A stretch of 5,526 nt of DNA from CAYFUT01 sp964346395. Its GTDB lineage: Bacteria > Bacillota > Halanaerobiia > Halobacteroidales > Halobacteroidaceae. Numbering within the stretch: the stretch's first letter is position 1; the number at the start of each line of letters is the position of its first letter. The position numbers and the translations under genes are program-made. The DNA is taken from assembly GCA_964346395.1 (NCBI GenBank), contig CAYFUT010000105.1, positions 1-5,526 on the forward strand. Direction: 5' to 3'. This document shows positions 1 through 5,526 of the stretch, in pieces. Under the pieces are notes generated by a model. The model was given only the letters and a program-made list of their open reading frames with translations. It was not told the origin of the DNA and did not search any database.

Positions 1-11
1 TCCCCTCCTCT
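1..11 (-). promoter_or_regulatory. Shine-Dalgarno sequence of a downstream gene outside the window
   Basis: Read on the minus strand, this is AGAGGAGGGGA, with a full AGGAGG core at bases 4-9. It lies directly after the pstB stop codon and would place a start codon a few bases beyond the left edge. The operon therefore continues. phoU usually follows pstB, so it is the best guess, but no coding sequence of the next gene is visible. Confidence 0.75.
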
Positions 12-770
12 TTATCCAAATCGACCGGTAATATAATCTTCGGTCTTTTGATTTTTAGGATTTTCAAATAATTTTTCAGTTTCCCCATGTTCAATTAATC
101 GACCCATATAGAAAAAAGCAGTGTAATCAGAAATTCGAGCTGCCTGCTGCATACTATGGGTTACAATTACAATTGTATACTGGCCTTTCAGATTATCAAG
201 TAAATCTTCAATTTTTCCCGTTGCTATTGGATCTAAAGCAGAAGTTGGTTCATCCATTAATAACACATCTGGTTTGACTGCTAAAGCTCTAGCTATGCAT
301 AATCTCTGCTGCTGTCCTCCTGAAATATCAAGAGCAGATTTATCTAATCGATCATGAACTTCATCCCATAAAGCAGCTTGTTTTAAACTATCTTCAACAA
401 GTTTCTCTAATTTATTACTATCTTTAAGTCCATGAATCTTTGGCCCGTAAGCTATATTATTAAAAATTGATTTAGGAAAAGGATTAGGTTCTTGAAAAAC
501 CATCCCTATTTGTTTTCTTAAATTTACTACATCCACATCATCTTCATAAACATTTTGTCCGTCCAATAAAACTTCGCCAGTTACTTTAGTACCGTCTATT
601 AAATCATTCATTCGATTTAAAGTCCTAATAAAAGTTGATTTCCCACAACCAGAAGGACCAATTAACGCTGTAATCTTATTTTTAGGAATATCAAACGTAA
701 CATCTTCTAAAGCTTGAAAATCCCCATAATAAAAATCCAAATTATTAATTTCAATTTTTTTATTCTCCAT
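12..770 (-). CDS. pstB: Phosphate ABC transporter ATP-binding protein PstB
   Basis: PstB is the cytoplasmic ATPase that powers phosphate import through PstC and PstA. The 252-residue protein has every ABC hallmark: Walker A GPSGCGKST (38-46), Q-loop FQEPNPFPKS (Q93), signature ISGGQQQRL (149-157), Walker B VLLMDEP with catalytic E174, D-loop SALD, and the switch histidine H205 in VTHSM. The early TLNRMNDL and the NPFPKS segment after the Q-loop are typical of PstB rather than of other ABC importers. The start is ATG at 768-770, because AAGGAGG (777-783) sits 6 bases upstream. An in-frame ATG at 798-800 would add ten residues but has no comparable ribosome site, and the family normally starts close to the KIEINNL strand. 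The gene begins 39 bp after the chemoreceptor stop, an unusual separation from pstA. Length is normal and no residue is missing. Confidence 0.97.
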   Translation of the reverse strand: MENKKIEINNLDFYYGDFQALEDVTFDIPKNKITALIGPSGCGKSTFIRTLNRMNDLIDGTKVTGEVLLDGQNVYEDDVDVVNLRKQIGMVFQEPNPFPKSIFNNIAYGPKIHGLKDSNKLEKLVEDSLKQAALWDEVHDRLDKSALDISGGQQQRLCIARALAVKPDVLLMDEPTSALDPIATGKIEDLLDNLKGQYTIVIVTHSMQQAARISDYTAFFYMGRLIEHGETEKLFENPKNQKTEDYITGRFG

Positions 771-776
771 AGTTTT

Positions 777-783
777 CCTCCTT
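777..783 (-). promoter_or_regulatory. Ribosome binding site that sets the pstB start
   Basis: The minus strand reads AAGGAGG, 6 bases before the ATG at 768-770. This selects that ATG over the in-frame ATG at 798-800. It lies in the 39-bp gap after the chemoreceptor gene, so pstB can initiate without depending on translation of that gene. Confidence 0.85.
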
Positions 784-809
784 ATTTGACAACAAATCAT
801 TTTTTATAA

Positions 810-2468
810 TTAAATATCAAAATTTTGCAATAATTCATCCAGATCTTCTGCCATATTAGATAATTTCTCTGATTCCTTAGTTACCTGCTGAGAAATTCCC
901 TCTATTTCATCAGTCACCTCTAATACCTGATTACCACCTGCGGCTAACTGCTCAGTAGTAGCTGTTGTTTCTTCAATATGACTAACTGTTTCATCAACAG
1001 CATTATTCAACTGGTCAAAAGCCTCTCCCGCATCTTCAATAATTTCTTCTCCGGTTTTAGTTACTTCCTTTCCGGTCTCAATAACATCAGTTGCTACTTG
1101 CGAGTGATGTTGGATCTGCTCAATTAAATCTTCAATTTCAGCAGTAGCTTGAGAAGTCTCACTAGCTAATTCCCTAATCTCTTCTGCCACTACAGCAAAA
1201 CCACGACCATGTTCCCCTGCTCTAGCAGCTTCAATAGCAGCATTTAAAGCCAATAGATTAGTTTGGTCGGCAATCTGATTGATCATTTCTGTAATTTTTC
1301 CTATCTCTTGTGACTGTTGACTAAATTTATTAATTACAGTTGCAACTTCTTCAACAGTTTTATGTATTTCCTGCATTTGATCAATAGATTCCATTATTTT
1401 ATCTTCACCTTTATCAGTCGTTTCTACTACCTGGTGAGAAAACTCCATTACCTCTTGACTGCTAGCTGCAACTTGGTCGACCCCAGAAGACATATTTTCA
1501 ACAGTTGAAGAAGCAGATTGAATAGTCGAATCAGCTTCTGAAGCCAATGAAGATAACTCTTGACTAAAAGCTGTTACTTCATTACTTGTATTAGAGATAC
1601 TAGTAATTAGGTTAGATAAATTATCAACCATGGTATTAAATGATCTAGCTAATTCTTCAATTTGATCATTAGTATTGATCTTTAATTTATCTACATTTAA
1701 ATTTCCGCTCGCTAATTGATTACTGTAATCAACTAGCTTTTGGAGGGTATTAACTAAATTTCTTTCTAACAAAGTAATAATTAGTGAAGCAACTAATAAA
1801 GTGATTATAAGGGCGACAATTGAAGATGTATAAGTAGAATTTATATTGTTCGTCAAATTAACCATAGAACTTTTTTCTTCTTCAGTAAAGACCTGGCTTA
1901 AAGTATTAGCAGCATAAACTAAATCATCAGCAGCCTCTGACGCATAAAACATAGGAGCACTAAAATCTGCACTTTCTTCACTGAGTCCCTCAACATCTTG
2001 ACCCTGTTTAAATTTATACATAGGAACTATCTGCTCTTCAAAAACTTGATTAAGTTTTTGATTTTCAGCTTCTAATGATCTTATTAACATATTAGCCTTT
2101 TTATGGTCGTCTACATTTCCCTTAAGACTACTAAGTATTTCTTGAAACTCTTGTTCATGTTCTCTAAAATTTTCTAATCCTCTCGGTCTGCTTCTTGATA
2201 AATCCTCTGCATCCATATACTTAGCTCTAGTTAAAGCAGATAACTTAAGAGCATAATACATATTATCGCCAGCTTTTTGCAACTGATCAGAGTTATCATT
2301 AATTTCTCCTAACAATAATAAGTTAGTCCCAAACCCTAAGAAAAAGACTAAAATCACTGCTAAAAACCCTACTATTAATTTAGTCTTAAATTTTAAATTA
2401 TTAAACTTATCAGCAATAATGCCAAGCTTATTGAACTTATTAAACTTATTCTTAATTAATTTAATAAT
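810..2468 (-). CDS. Methyl-accepting chemotaxis protein inside the pst operon, probably ATT start
   Basis: This is a membrane chemoreceptor that would control the CheA/CheW kinase complex. Numbered from the ATT at 2466-2468 (552 residues), it has a Lys/Asn-rich cytoplasmic N-terminus (1-30), TM1 (about 31-53), a largely helical extracytoplasmic sensor region (about 54-214, resembling four-helix-bundle sensors), TM2 (about 215-234), HAMP (about 235-288) and a full signalling domain. The conserved hairpin tip spans about 398-435 and includes NLLALNAAIEAARAGEHGRG. A likely methylation site is the E-Q pair near 506-507 in TATTEQLAA. There is no C-terminal CheR-docking pentapeptide; the protein ends in NFDI. 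The first standard start codon is GTG at 2355-2357, but starting there removes the basic N-terminus and half of TM1. The frame stays open to a TAG at 2481-2483, and a strong ribosome site precedes two ATT codons. The gene lies about 21 bp after pstA and just before pstB, which suggests a phosphate-related signal; the ligand is not shown by the sequence. Confidence 0.92.
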   Translation of the reverse strand: MIKLIKNKFNKFNKLGIIADKFNNLKFKTKLIVGFLAVILVFFLGFGTNLLLLGEINDNSDQLQKAGDNMYYALKLSALTRAKYMDAEDLSRSRPRGLENFREHEQEFQEILSSLKGNVDDHKKANMLIRSLEAENQKLNQVFEEQIVPMYKFKQGQDVEGLSEESADFSAPMFYASEAADDLVYAANTLSQVFTEEEKSSMVNLTNNINSTYTSSIVALIITLLVASLIITLLERNLVNTLQKLVDYSNQLASGNLNVDKLKINTNDQIEELARSFNTMVDNLSNLITSISNTSNEVTAFSQELSSLASEADSTIQSASSTVENMSSGVDQVAASSQEVMEFSHQVVETTDKGEDKIMESIDQMQEIHKTVEEVATVINKFSQQSQEIGKITEMINQIADQTNLLALNAAIEAARAGEHGRGFAVVAEEIRELASETSQATAEIEDLIEQIQHHSQVATDVIETGKEVTKTGEEIIEDAGEAFDQLNNAVDETVSHIEETTATTEQLAAGGNQVLEVTDEIEGISQQVTKESEKLSNMAEDLDELLQNFDI

Positions 2469-2471
2469 TTT

Positions 2472-2480
2472 CTCCCCCCT
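2472..2480 (-). promoter_or_regulatory. Ribosome binding site of the chemoreceptor gene
   Basis: The minus strand reads AGGGGGGAG in the short gap after the pstA stop. Depending on which bases pair with 16S rRNA, its spacing suits the ATT codon at 2466-2468 or the next ATT at 2463-2465. No ATG, GTG or TTG lies in frame within 100 bases downstream. The position supports initiation here rather than at GTG 2355-2357, which has only a weaker AGTAGGG 9 bases upstream. Confidence 0.7.
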
Positions 2481-2489
2481 CTATTTTTT

Positions 2490-3407
2490 CTATCCATCTA
2501 AGGTTCTTTGGTACTTATTTCTTAATAAAATAGCTACTGCATTAGCTGATAACAAGATAACTAATAATACAAGAATTCCAGCCGCTGCAACATGTTGAAA
2601 CTCTGATTGTGGTCTTGTCACCCAGTTATAAATCTGAATTGGTAAGACTGTATAATCATCTAAAGGACCTCTTGGCAAAAATGGTATATATCCGGCTGCT
2701 CCAGCAAGAATTAACGGTGCAGCCTCTCCCATTGCTCTAGATAAAGCCAAAATTACCCCCGTAAAAATACCTGGAGCTGCATAAGGAAATACTACTCCTT
2801 TAATAGTCTCCCACTTTGTGAATCCAAGTGCATAAGCTCCTTCTCTTAAACTATCTGGTACTGCTTTAAGTGCTTCTTGAGCTGACACAATAATAATCGG
2901 TAAAATAAGCAAACTCAAAGTTAATGCTCCTGCTAAAATACTTGTCTCCAATCCTAAAAAACGAACAAATACTGTCAAACCTAACAACCCATAAACAACT
3001 GAAGGAACGCCAGCCAAATTAGCAATATTTAGTTCTAAAATTCTAACAAACCATGATTTTTCATCAGCATACTCTTCTAAATAAATAGCTGATCCTACTC
3101 CTAAAGGAAATGAAATTAAACCTACTAGAGAGATAACCCAAACACTACCCACCAGGGCCGATTTAACTCCTGATTGTTTAGGGAATCTAGAGGGCAAGCT
3201 AGTAATATAATTCCAGTCTAACCAACCTAGACCATCTAATAAAACGCGCAGTATTAAAATTGCTAACATAATAATTCCAAAGGAAGTGCATAAAAATAAT
3301 ATTCCTTTAAATAACTTATTAATTATCTGTTTTTTTCGCTTACGCCCTTCATTATTACGAATTAATTCTTTAATTTGAAACTCATCTTTACTTAATTGTT
3401 CCTGCAT
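2490..3407 (-). CDS. pstA: Phosphate ABC transporter permease PstA
   Basis: PstA is one of the two channel subunits of the phosphate importer in the cytoplasmic membrane. The 305-residue protein has a hydrophilic, basic N-terminal tail (1-31, with GRKRKK), then six predicted membrane segments (about 32-56, 84-107, 133-150, 157-176, 213-232 and 273-296). The EAA loop that docks PstB is at about 189-214 (EGAYALGFTKWETIKG through PYAAPGI), followed by the conserved ALSRAMGEAAPL. The NLAGVPSVVYGLLGL segment is typical of PstA and PstC. The ATG shares one base with the pstC stop codon (TAATG), and its ribosome site GGGAGGG lies inside the end of pstC, so the two are probably translationally coupled. 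It is named PstA rather than PstC from its second position and the SRAMGEAAPLILAGAAGYIPF region. The chemoreceptor gene follows within about 21 bp. Confidence 0.96.
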   Translation of the reverse strand: MQEQLSKDEFQIKELIRNNEGRKRKKQIINKLFKGILFLCTSFGIIMLAILILRVLLDGLGWLDWNYITSLPSRFPKQSGVKSALVGSVWVISLVGLISFPLGVGSAIYLEEYADEKSWFVRILELNIANLAGVPSVVYGLLGLTVFVRFLGLETSILAGALTLSLLILPIIIVSAQEALKAVPDSLREGAYALGFTKWETIKGVVFPYAAPGIFTGVILALSRAMGEAAPLILAGAAGYIPFLPRGPLDDYTVLPIQIYNWVTRPQSEFQHVAAAGILVLLVILLSANAVAILLRNKYQRTLDG

Positions 3408-4282
3408 TAATATCCCTCCCGCTGGGTCTGAACAATTATCTTAGCTATAATATTCATCACTAATGTAATTACAAACAATAAAGCTCCAACTGCAAATAGA
3501 GTCCTATAAGCAATTGTTCCATGCGGAGCATCTCCCATACTAATATTTACCATAAAGCCAGTCATTGTTTGAATACTTTTTAAAGGATTAAAATTAAGAG
3601 TTGGACTAGCTCCGGCTGCAATTGCTACAATCATTGTCTCACCAATAGCACGGGAAATAGCTAATATAAAAGAAGATATAATACCTGACAGTGCTGCTGG
3701 TAATATAATTTTACCTACTACTTCAATTTTTGTTGCTCCTAAAGCATAAGCACCATAACGAATATCATCAGGAACCGAGCGCATTGCATCTTCACTTAAA
3801 GAAGCAACCATGGGAATAATCATAATCCCCACTGCAATACTAGCACTTGCCGCATTAAAAACTCCAGTTTGAGGAAATATTTTTTGAATTATTGGCGTAA
3901 TAAATGTTAAAGCAAAAAAACCATAGACAACTGAAGGAATTCCAGCTAAAATCTCTAACATTGGTTTGACGATTTTGCTATTTTTTGCAGATGCATATTC
4001 ACTTAAATAAATAGCACTTCCCAAACCAATTGGGATAGAGACAATACTAGAGCCAATAGCAACCATTAATGTCCCTGTAACTAACGGTAACACCCCAAAA
4101 CTCCGAGGCTTAATTATTGGAGTCCACTGGGTAGCTGTAAAAAATTCAACTACCGAGATTTCCTGAAAAAAAGTAAATGCTTCTCCAAATAAAGTCAAAA
4201 TGATTCCTGCAGTCGTTAAGATGGAAACAAGAGCAAATGACTGTAGAATTAACTTTATCAGTCGTTCCTTTAAATTATCCAT
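3407..4282 (-). CDS. pstC: Phosphate ABC transporter permease PstC
   Basis: PstC pairs with PstA to form the phosphate channel. The 291-residue protein has an N-terminal membrane segment (about 11-34), a hydrophilic loop with the WTPIIKPRSFGVLPLVTGTL stretch characteristic of PstC (53-72), then further membrane segments at about 67-91, 111-130, 145-162, 199-222 and 259-284. The EAA loop is at 176-201 (YGAYALGATKIEVVGKI through PAALSGI), followed by AISRAIGETMIVAIAAG, the PstC version of that motif. The start is ATG at 4280-4282, 6 bases from AAAGGAGG. An in-frame TTG directly upstream (4283-4285) is only 3 bases from the site and is less likely. The gene has its own consensus promoter in the gap after pstS, and it overlaps pstA by one base. 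Length and motifs are normal. Confidence 0.97.
   Translation of the reverse strand: MDNLKERLIKLILQSFALVSILTTAGIILTLFGEAFTFFQEISVVEFFTATQWTPIIKPRSFGVLPLVTGTLMVAIGSSIVSIPIGLGSAIYLSEYASAKNSKIVKPMLEILAGIPSVVYGFFALTFITPIIQKIFPQTGVFNAASASIAVGIMIIPMVASLSEDAMRSVPDDIRYGAYALGATKIEVVGKIILPAALSGIISSFILAISRAIGETMIVAIAAGASPTLNFNPLKSIQTMTGFMVNISMGDAPHGTIAYRTLFAVGALLFVITLVMNIIAKIIVQTQREGY
3414..3420 (-). promoter_or_regulatory. pstA ribosome binding site within the pstC coding end
   Basis: The minus strand reads GGGAGGG, 6 bases before the pstA ATG and within the last codons of pstC. With the one-base stop/start overlap, this arrangement favours coupled, near-equal synthesis of the two permease subunits. 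Confidence 0.8.
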
Positions 4283-4288
4283 CAAATT

Positions 4289-4296
4289 CCTCCTTT
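4289..4296 (-). promoter_or_regulatory. Ribosome binding site that sets the pstC start
   Basis: The minus strand reads AAAGGAGG, 6 bases before ATG 4280-4282. It decides for this ATG over the adjacent in-frame TTG at 4283-4285. Confidence 0.85.
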
Positions 4297-4334
4297 ATGT
4301 AGTTTTTCATCTTCATATTTTGACTACCTTTTTC

Positions 4335-4363
4335 ATTATATCTATTTTATTTTTATGTGTCAA
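4335..4363 (-). promoter_or_regulatory. Perfect-consensus sigma-A promoter for pstC and downstream genes
   Basis: The minus strand carries TTGACA (4358-4363), a spacer of exactly 17 bases, and TATAAT (4335-4340): both hexamers match consensus fully. Transcription would start near 4328, giving a leader of about 46 bases to the pstC ATG. It lies after the hairpin that follows pstS, so it can supply pstC, pstA, the chemoreceptor and pstB independently of pstS transcription. The -35 box abuts a 14-bp palindrome that could be an operator. Activity is inferred from sequence only. Confidence 0.82.
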
Positions 4364-4375
4364 CTAAATTTAGTT
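4362..4375. promoter_or_regulatory. 14-bp perfect palindrome overlapping the -35 edge, candidate operator
   Basis: AACTAAATTTAGTT is its own reverse complement and overlaps the first two bases of the pstC promoter -35 box. A dimeric regulator bound here would sit on the upstream edge of the promoter. The regulator is not identifiable, and AT-only palindromes can arise by chance in AT-rich DNA, although this one includes a C/G pair in each half. Confidence 0.45.
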
Positions 4376-4380
4376 ATGTA

Positions 4381-4424
4381 ATTAAAGAAGCGCCTACCAA
4401 CAATTTGGAAGGCGCTTCTTTAAT
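4381..4424 (-). terminator. Strong hairpin after pstS, terminator or attenuator
   Basis: Bases 4381-4395 and 4410-4424 form a perfect 15-bp inverted repeat containing the GC-rich core AAGCGCC/GGCGCTT. After one A-A mismatch, four more pairs (CCAA/TTGG) close on a four-base loop. It begins 15 bases after the pstS stop. Read on the minus strand the stem ends in CTTCTTTAAT, a U-rich but broken tail, so termination may be partial. A hairpin here commonly makes pstS mRNA more abundant than that of the other pst genes, by termination or by protecting the 3' end. The stem is symmetric and could act in both directions. Confidence 0.8.
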
Positions 4425-4439
4425 CTTAAATTGATTTGA

Positions 4440-5396
4440 TTACTTAGTTGCTGCTTCTATCTTATCAATATTCTTTTGATACATTTTTTCAGAAAGTGGA
4501 GCATATCCTGTTGACGGAATAAGCTTCTTCCCATTCTCCATATAGAACTTTAAGAACTCTTTAACTGTAGGGTCTTGTAGAGATGCTTTTCTTACGTAGA
4601 TGAATAATGGTCGAGATAATGGAGTATAAGAACCATCTTCTAGACTTTTGAATGACGGTTGAACACCATTGACTGCAACAGTATCTAACTTATCTTTATT
4701 TTCTTCATAATAAGCATAACCAAAGTAACCCATAGCATACTTACTTCCGGCAACACCTTGAACTAATACATTATCATTTTCACTTGGCGTAAAGTCAGGT
4801 CGAATTGCTCCTGATTCTCCATTAATTGCTTCAGTAAAGTAATCAAATGTACCAGAATCAGACCCTGGGCCATATAGCTTAATTTCTTTATCAGGCCAGT
4901 CAGGATTAACATCACTCCACTGATCAACATTACTACCTGGACCCCAAATTTTATTTAGCTGCTCTGTAGTTAAATCTTCTGCCCAGTCATTCTCAGGATG
5001 AACTACTACTGAAAGAGCATCAGCTCCTACTTTAAAAGGAATATACTCAATACCATTCTCTTCAGCTCTAGCTGCTTCTTCATCTTTAATTGGTCGCGAA
5101 GCATCATTAATATCAGTTTCTCCTACTACAAACTTTTTAAATCCACCACCTGTTCCAGAAAAAGAAACGGATACTCTTGCATCAGGATATTCTTTCATGA
5201 ACTCCTCTGCCATAGCCTCTGTAATTGGATAGACTGTAGAAGAACCATCAACCTTAACCTCTCCTGTTATTGCATTTTCTTCTTCATCATCGCCACCAAA
5301 AATCCAAAATGCTCCTGCTTGACCGCTAAGCGTAAATACTACTCCCAAACTTAACGCCAAAACCAACGATAACGCTACAACTTTTTTGTTAAACAT
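4440..5396 (-). CDS. pstS: Phosphate-binding protein PstS, secreted, non-lipoprotein
   Basis: PstS captures phosphate outside the cytoplasmic membrane and delivers it to PstC-PstA. The 318-residue protein begins with a Sec signal peptide (MFNKK, then a hydrophobic core at about 6-23) and a probable signal peptidase I site after A29 (AGA before FW). There is no cysteine anywhere, so it cannot be a lipoprotein. A short acidic linker (DDEEEN, 36-41) leads into the fold. Phosphate-binding loops are visible as DGSSTVYP (50-57), FSGTGGG (79-85), DINDASRPI (95-103) and GPGSDSGTFDYF (176-187); the last resembles the version in which Gly replaces the usual Arg of PstS. The start is ATG 5394-5396, 8 bases after AGGAGG. 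Length is normal for a full PstS. It is first in the operon and is followed by a strong hairpin. The regulator is not evident from the sequence. Confidence 0.97.
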   Translation of the reverse strand: MFNKKVVALSLVLALSLGVVFTLSGQAGAFWIFGGDDEEENAITGEVKVDGSSTVYPITEAMAEEFMKEYPDARVSVSFSGTGGGFKKFVVGETDINDASRPIKDEEAARAEENGIEYIPFKVGADALSVVVHPENDWAEDLTTEQLNKIWGPGSNVDQWSDVNPDWPDKEIKLYGPGSDSGTFDYFTEAINGESGAIRPDFTPSENDNVLVQGVAGSKYAMGYFGYAYYEENKDKLDTVAVNGVQPSFKSLEDGSYTPLSRPLFIYVRKASLQDPTVKEFLKFYMENGKKLIPSTGYAPLSEKMYQKNIDKIEAATK

Positions 5397-5426
5397 TAAT
5401 AATTCCTCCTCTTATTTTTACTTATT

Positions 5427-5463
5427 CAGGGAATAGATAATTGAATTATGTATTTACTCCCTG
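5427..5463 (-). other. Imperfect inverted repeat in the pstS leader
   Basis: On the minus strand the arms CAGGGAGTAAATA (5451-5463) and TATCTATTCCCTG (5427-5439) pair over 13 positions, with one G-U wobble and one A-C mismatch, around an 11-base loop. It ends about 17 bases before the pstS ribosome site. As RNA it would be a leader stem-loop that could stabilise the message or modulate translation; as DNA it could be a protein site. There is no U-tract, so it is not a standard terminator. Confidence 0.45.
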
Positions 5464-5484
5464 TGCTTGTTTTTTCACTTTCCA

Positions 5485-5513
5485 CCTATAAATATAACAC
5501 CTGTTCATTACAA
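5485..5513 (-). promoter_or_regulatory. Possible weak pstS promoter
   Basis: The minus strand shows TTGTAA (5508-5513), 17 bases, then TATAGG (5485-5490), each matching four of six consensus bases. An overlapping TATATT (5491-5496) is a better -10 but has no -35. A poor promoter needing an activator would be normal for pstS under a PhoB/PhoP-type regulator. I could not find convincing repeated Pho boxes, and part of the control region may lie right of the window. Confidence 0.3.
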
Positions 5514-5526
5514 CCAGATTAAATGA

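Noticed and set aside
798..800. Upstream ATG as the pstB start, adding ten residues
   Set aside because: It has no Shine-Dalgarno sequence, while AAGGAGG is optimally placed for the ATG at 768-770, which also matches the usual N-terminus of PstB.
803..830. Promoter-like TTGCAA, 16 bp, TATAAA before pstB on the minus strand
   Set aside because: The -35 matches only four of six consensus bases, the spacing is short, and the region is the AT-rich end of the chemoreceptor gene where such matches are expected by chance.
1317..1508. 63-codon open frame on the plus strand
   Set aside because: It lies antisense to the conserved signalling domain of the chemoreceptor, has no ribosome binding site and encodes an unremarkable F/Y/N-rich peptide. 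It is a shadow of the real gene.
2391..2468. Repetitive AAT/AAG-rich stretch at the chemoreceptor N-terminus (KFNKFNK-like) as a tandem DNA repeat
   Set aside because: The repetition is short and imperfect and is explained by Lys/Asn/Phe codons of a basic cytoplasmic tail in an AT-rich genome.
4275..4316. 13-codon upstream open frame (MKMKNYIKEEFDG) in the pstC leader, ending across the pstC start
   Set aside because: Its only possible ribosome site (AAGG at 4327-4330) is about 10 bases away and would be clipped by the predicted transcript start near 4328. Its end overlaps the pstC ribosome site and ATG by position alone. There is no evidence that it is translated.
5474..5513. Pho-box-like repeats upstream of pstS (TTCACT, ATAACA and TTACAA on the plus strand)
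   Set aside because: The matches are imperfect and their spacing (for example 14 bases) does not follow the 11-base period of PhoB/PhoP boxes.

Overview
The window is an AT-rich piece of bacterial chromosome carrying one gene cluster, all on the minus strand: a high-affinity phosphate uptake (Pst) operon read from right to left as pstS, pstC, pstA, a chemoreceptor gene, then pstB. A strong Shine-Dalgarno sequence at bases 1-11 shows that another gene, outside the window, follows pstB directly; phoU is the usual gene at that place, but this is inference. The AT richness, strong GGAGG-type ribosome binding sites and protein character suggest a low-GC Firmicutes-type anaerobe. PstS is exported by a plain signal peptide with no lipobox cysteine, which fits a two-membraned lineage such as the Halanaerobiales. 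That placement is a guess from sequence character and was not tested by a search.

Layout. Bases 5397-5526 are the pstS leader, with a possible weak promoter and an imperfect inverted repeat. pstS (4440-5396) is followed by a 157-bp gap that holds, in transcription order, a very strong hairpin just after the pstS stop, a 14-bp perfect palindrome, and a textbook sigma-A promoter (TTGACA, 17 bp, TATAAT) driving pstC. pstC and pstA overlap by one base. A 552-codon transmembrane methyl-accepting chemotaxis protein (MCP) gene follows only about 21 bp after pstA, and pstB starts 39 bp after the MCP.

How the genes work together. PstS captures phosphate outside the cytoplasmic membrane, PstC and PstA form the channel, and PstB hydrolyses ATP. 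The MCP has an extracytoplasmic helical sensor domain of about 160 residues, a HAMP domain and a complete signalling domain. Its place inside the transporter operon suggests that it steers swimming in response to phosphate, either directly or by reading phosphate-loaded PstS.

The points most worth a second look are the chemoreceptor between pstA and pstB, the lack of any ATG, GTG or TTG start that would give this receptor an intact N-terminus (an ATT start is likely), and the perfect-consensus internal promoter beside a palindrome. These suggest that pstS and the pstC-pstA-mcp-pstB block are expressed partly independently.
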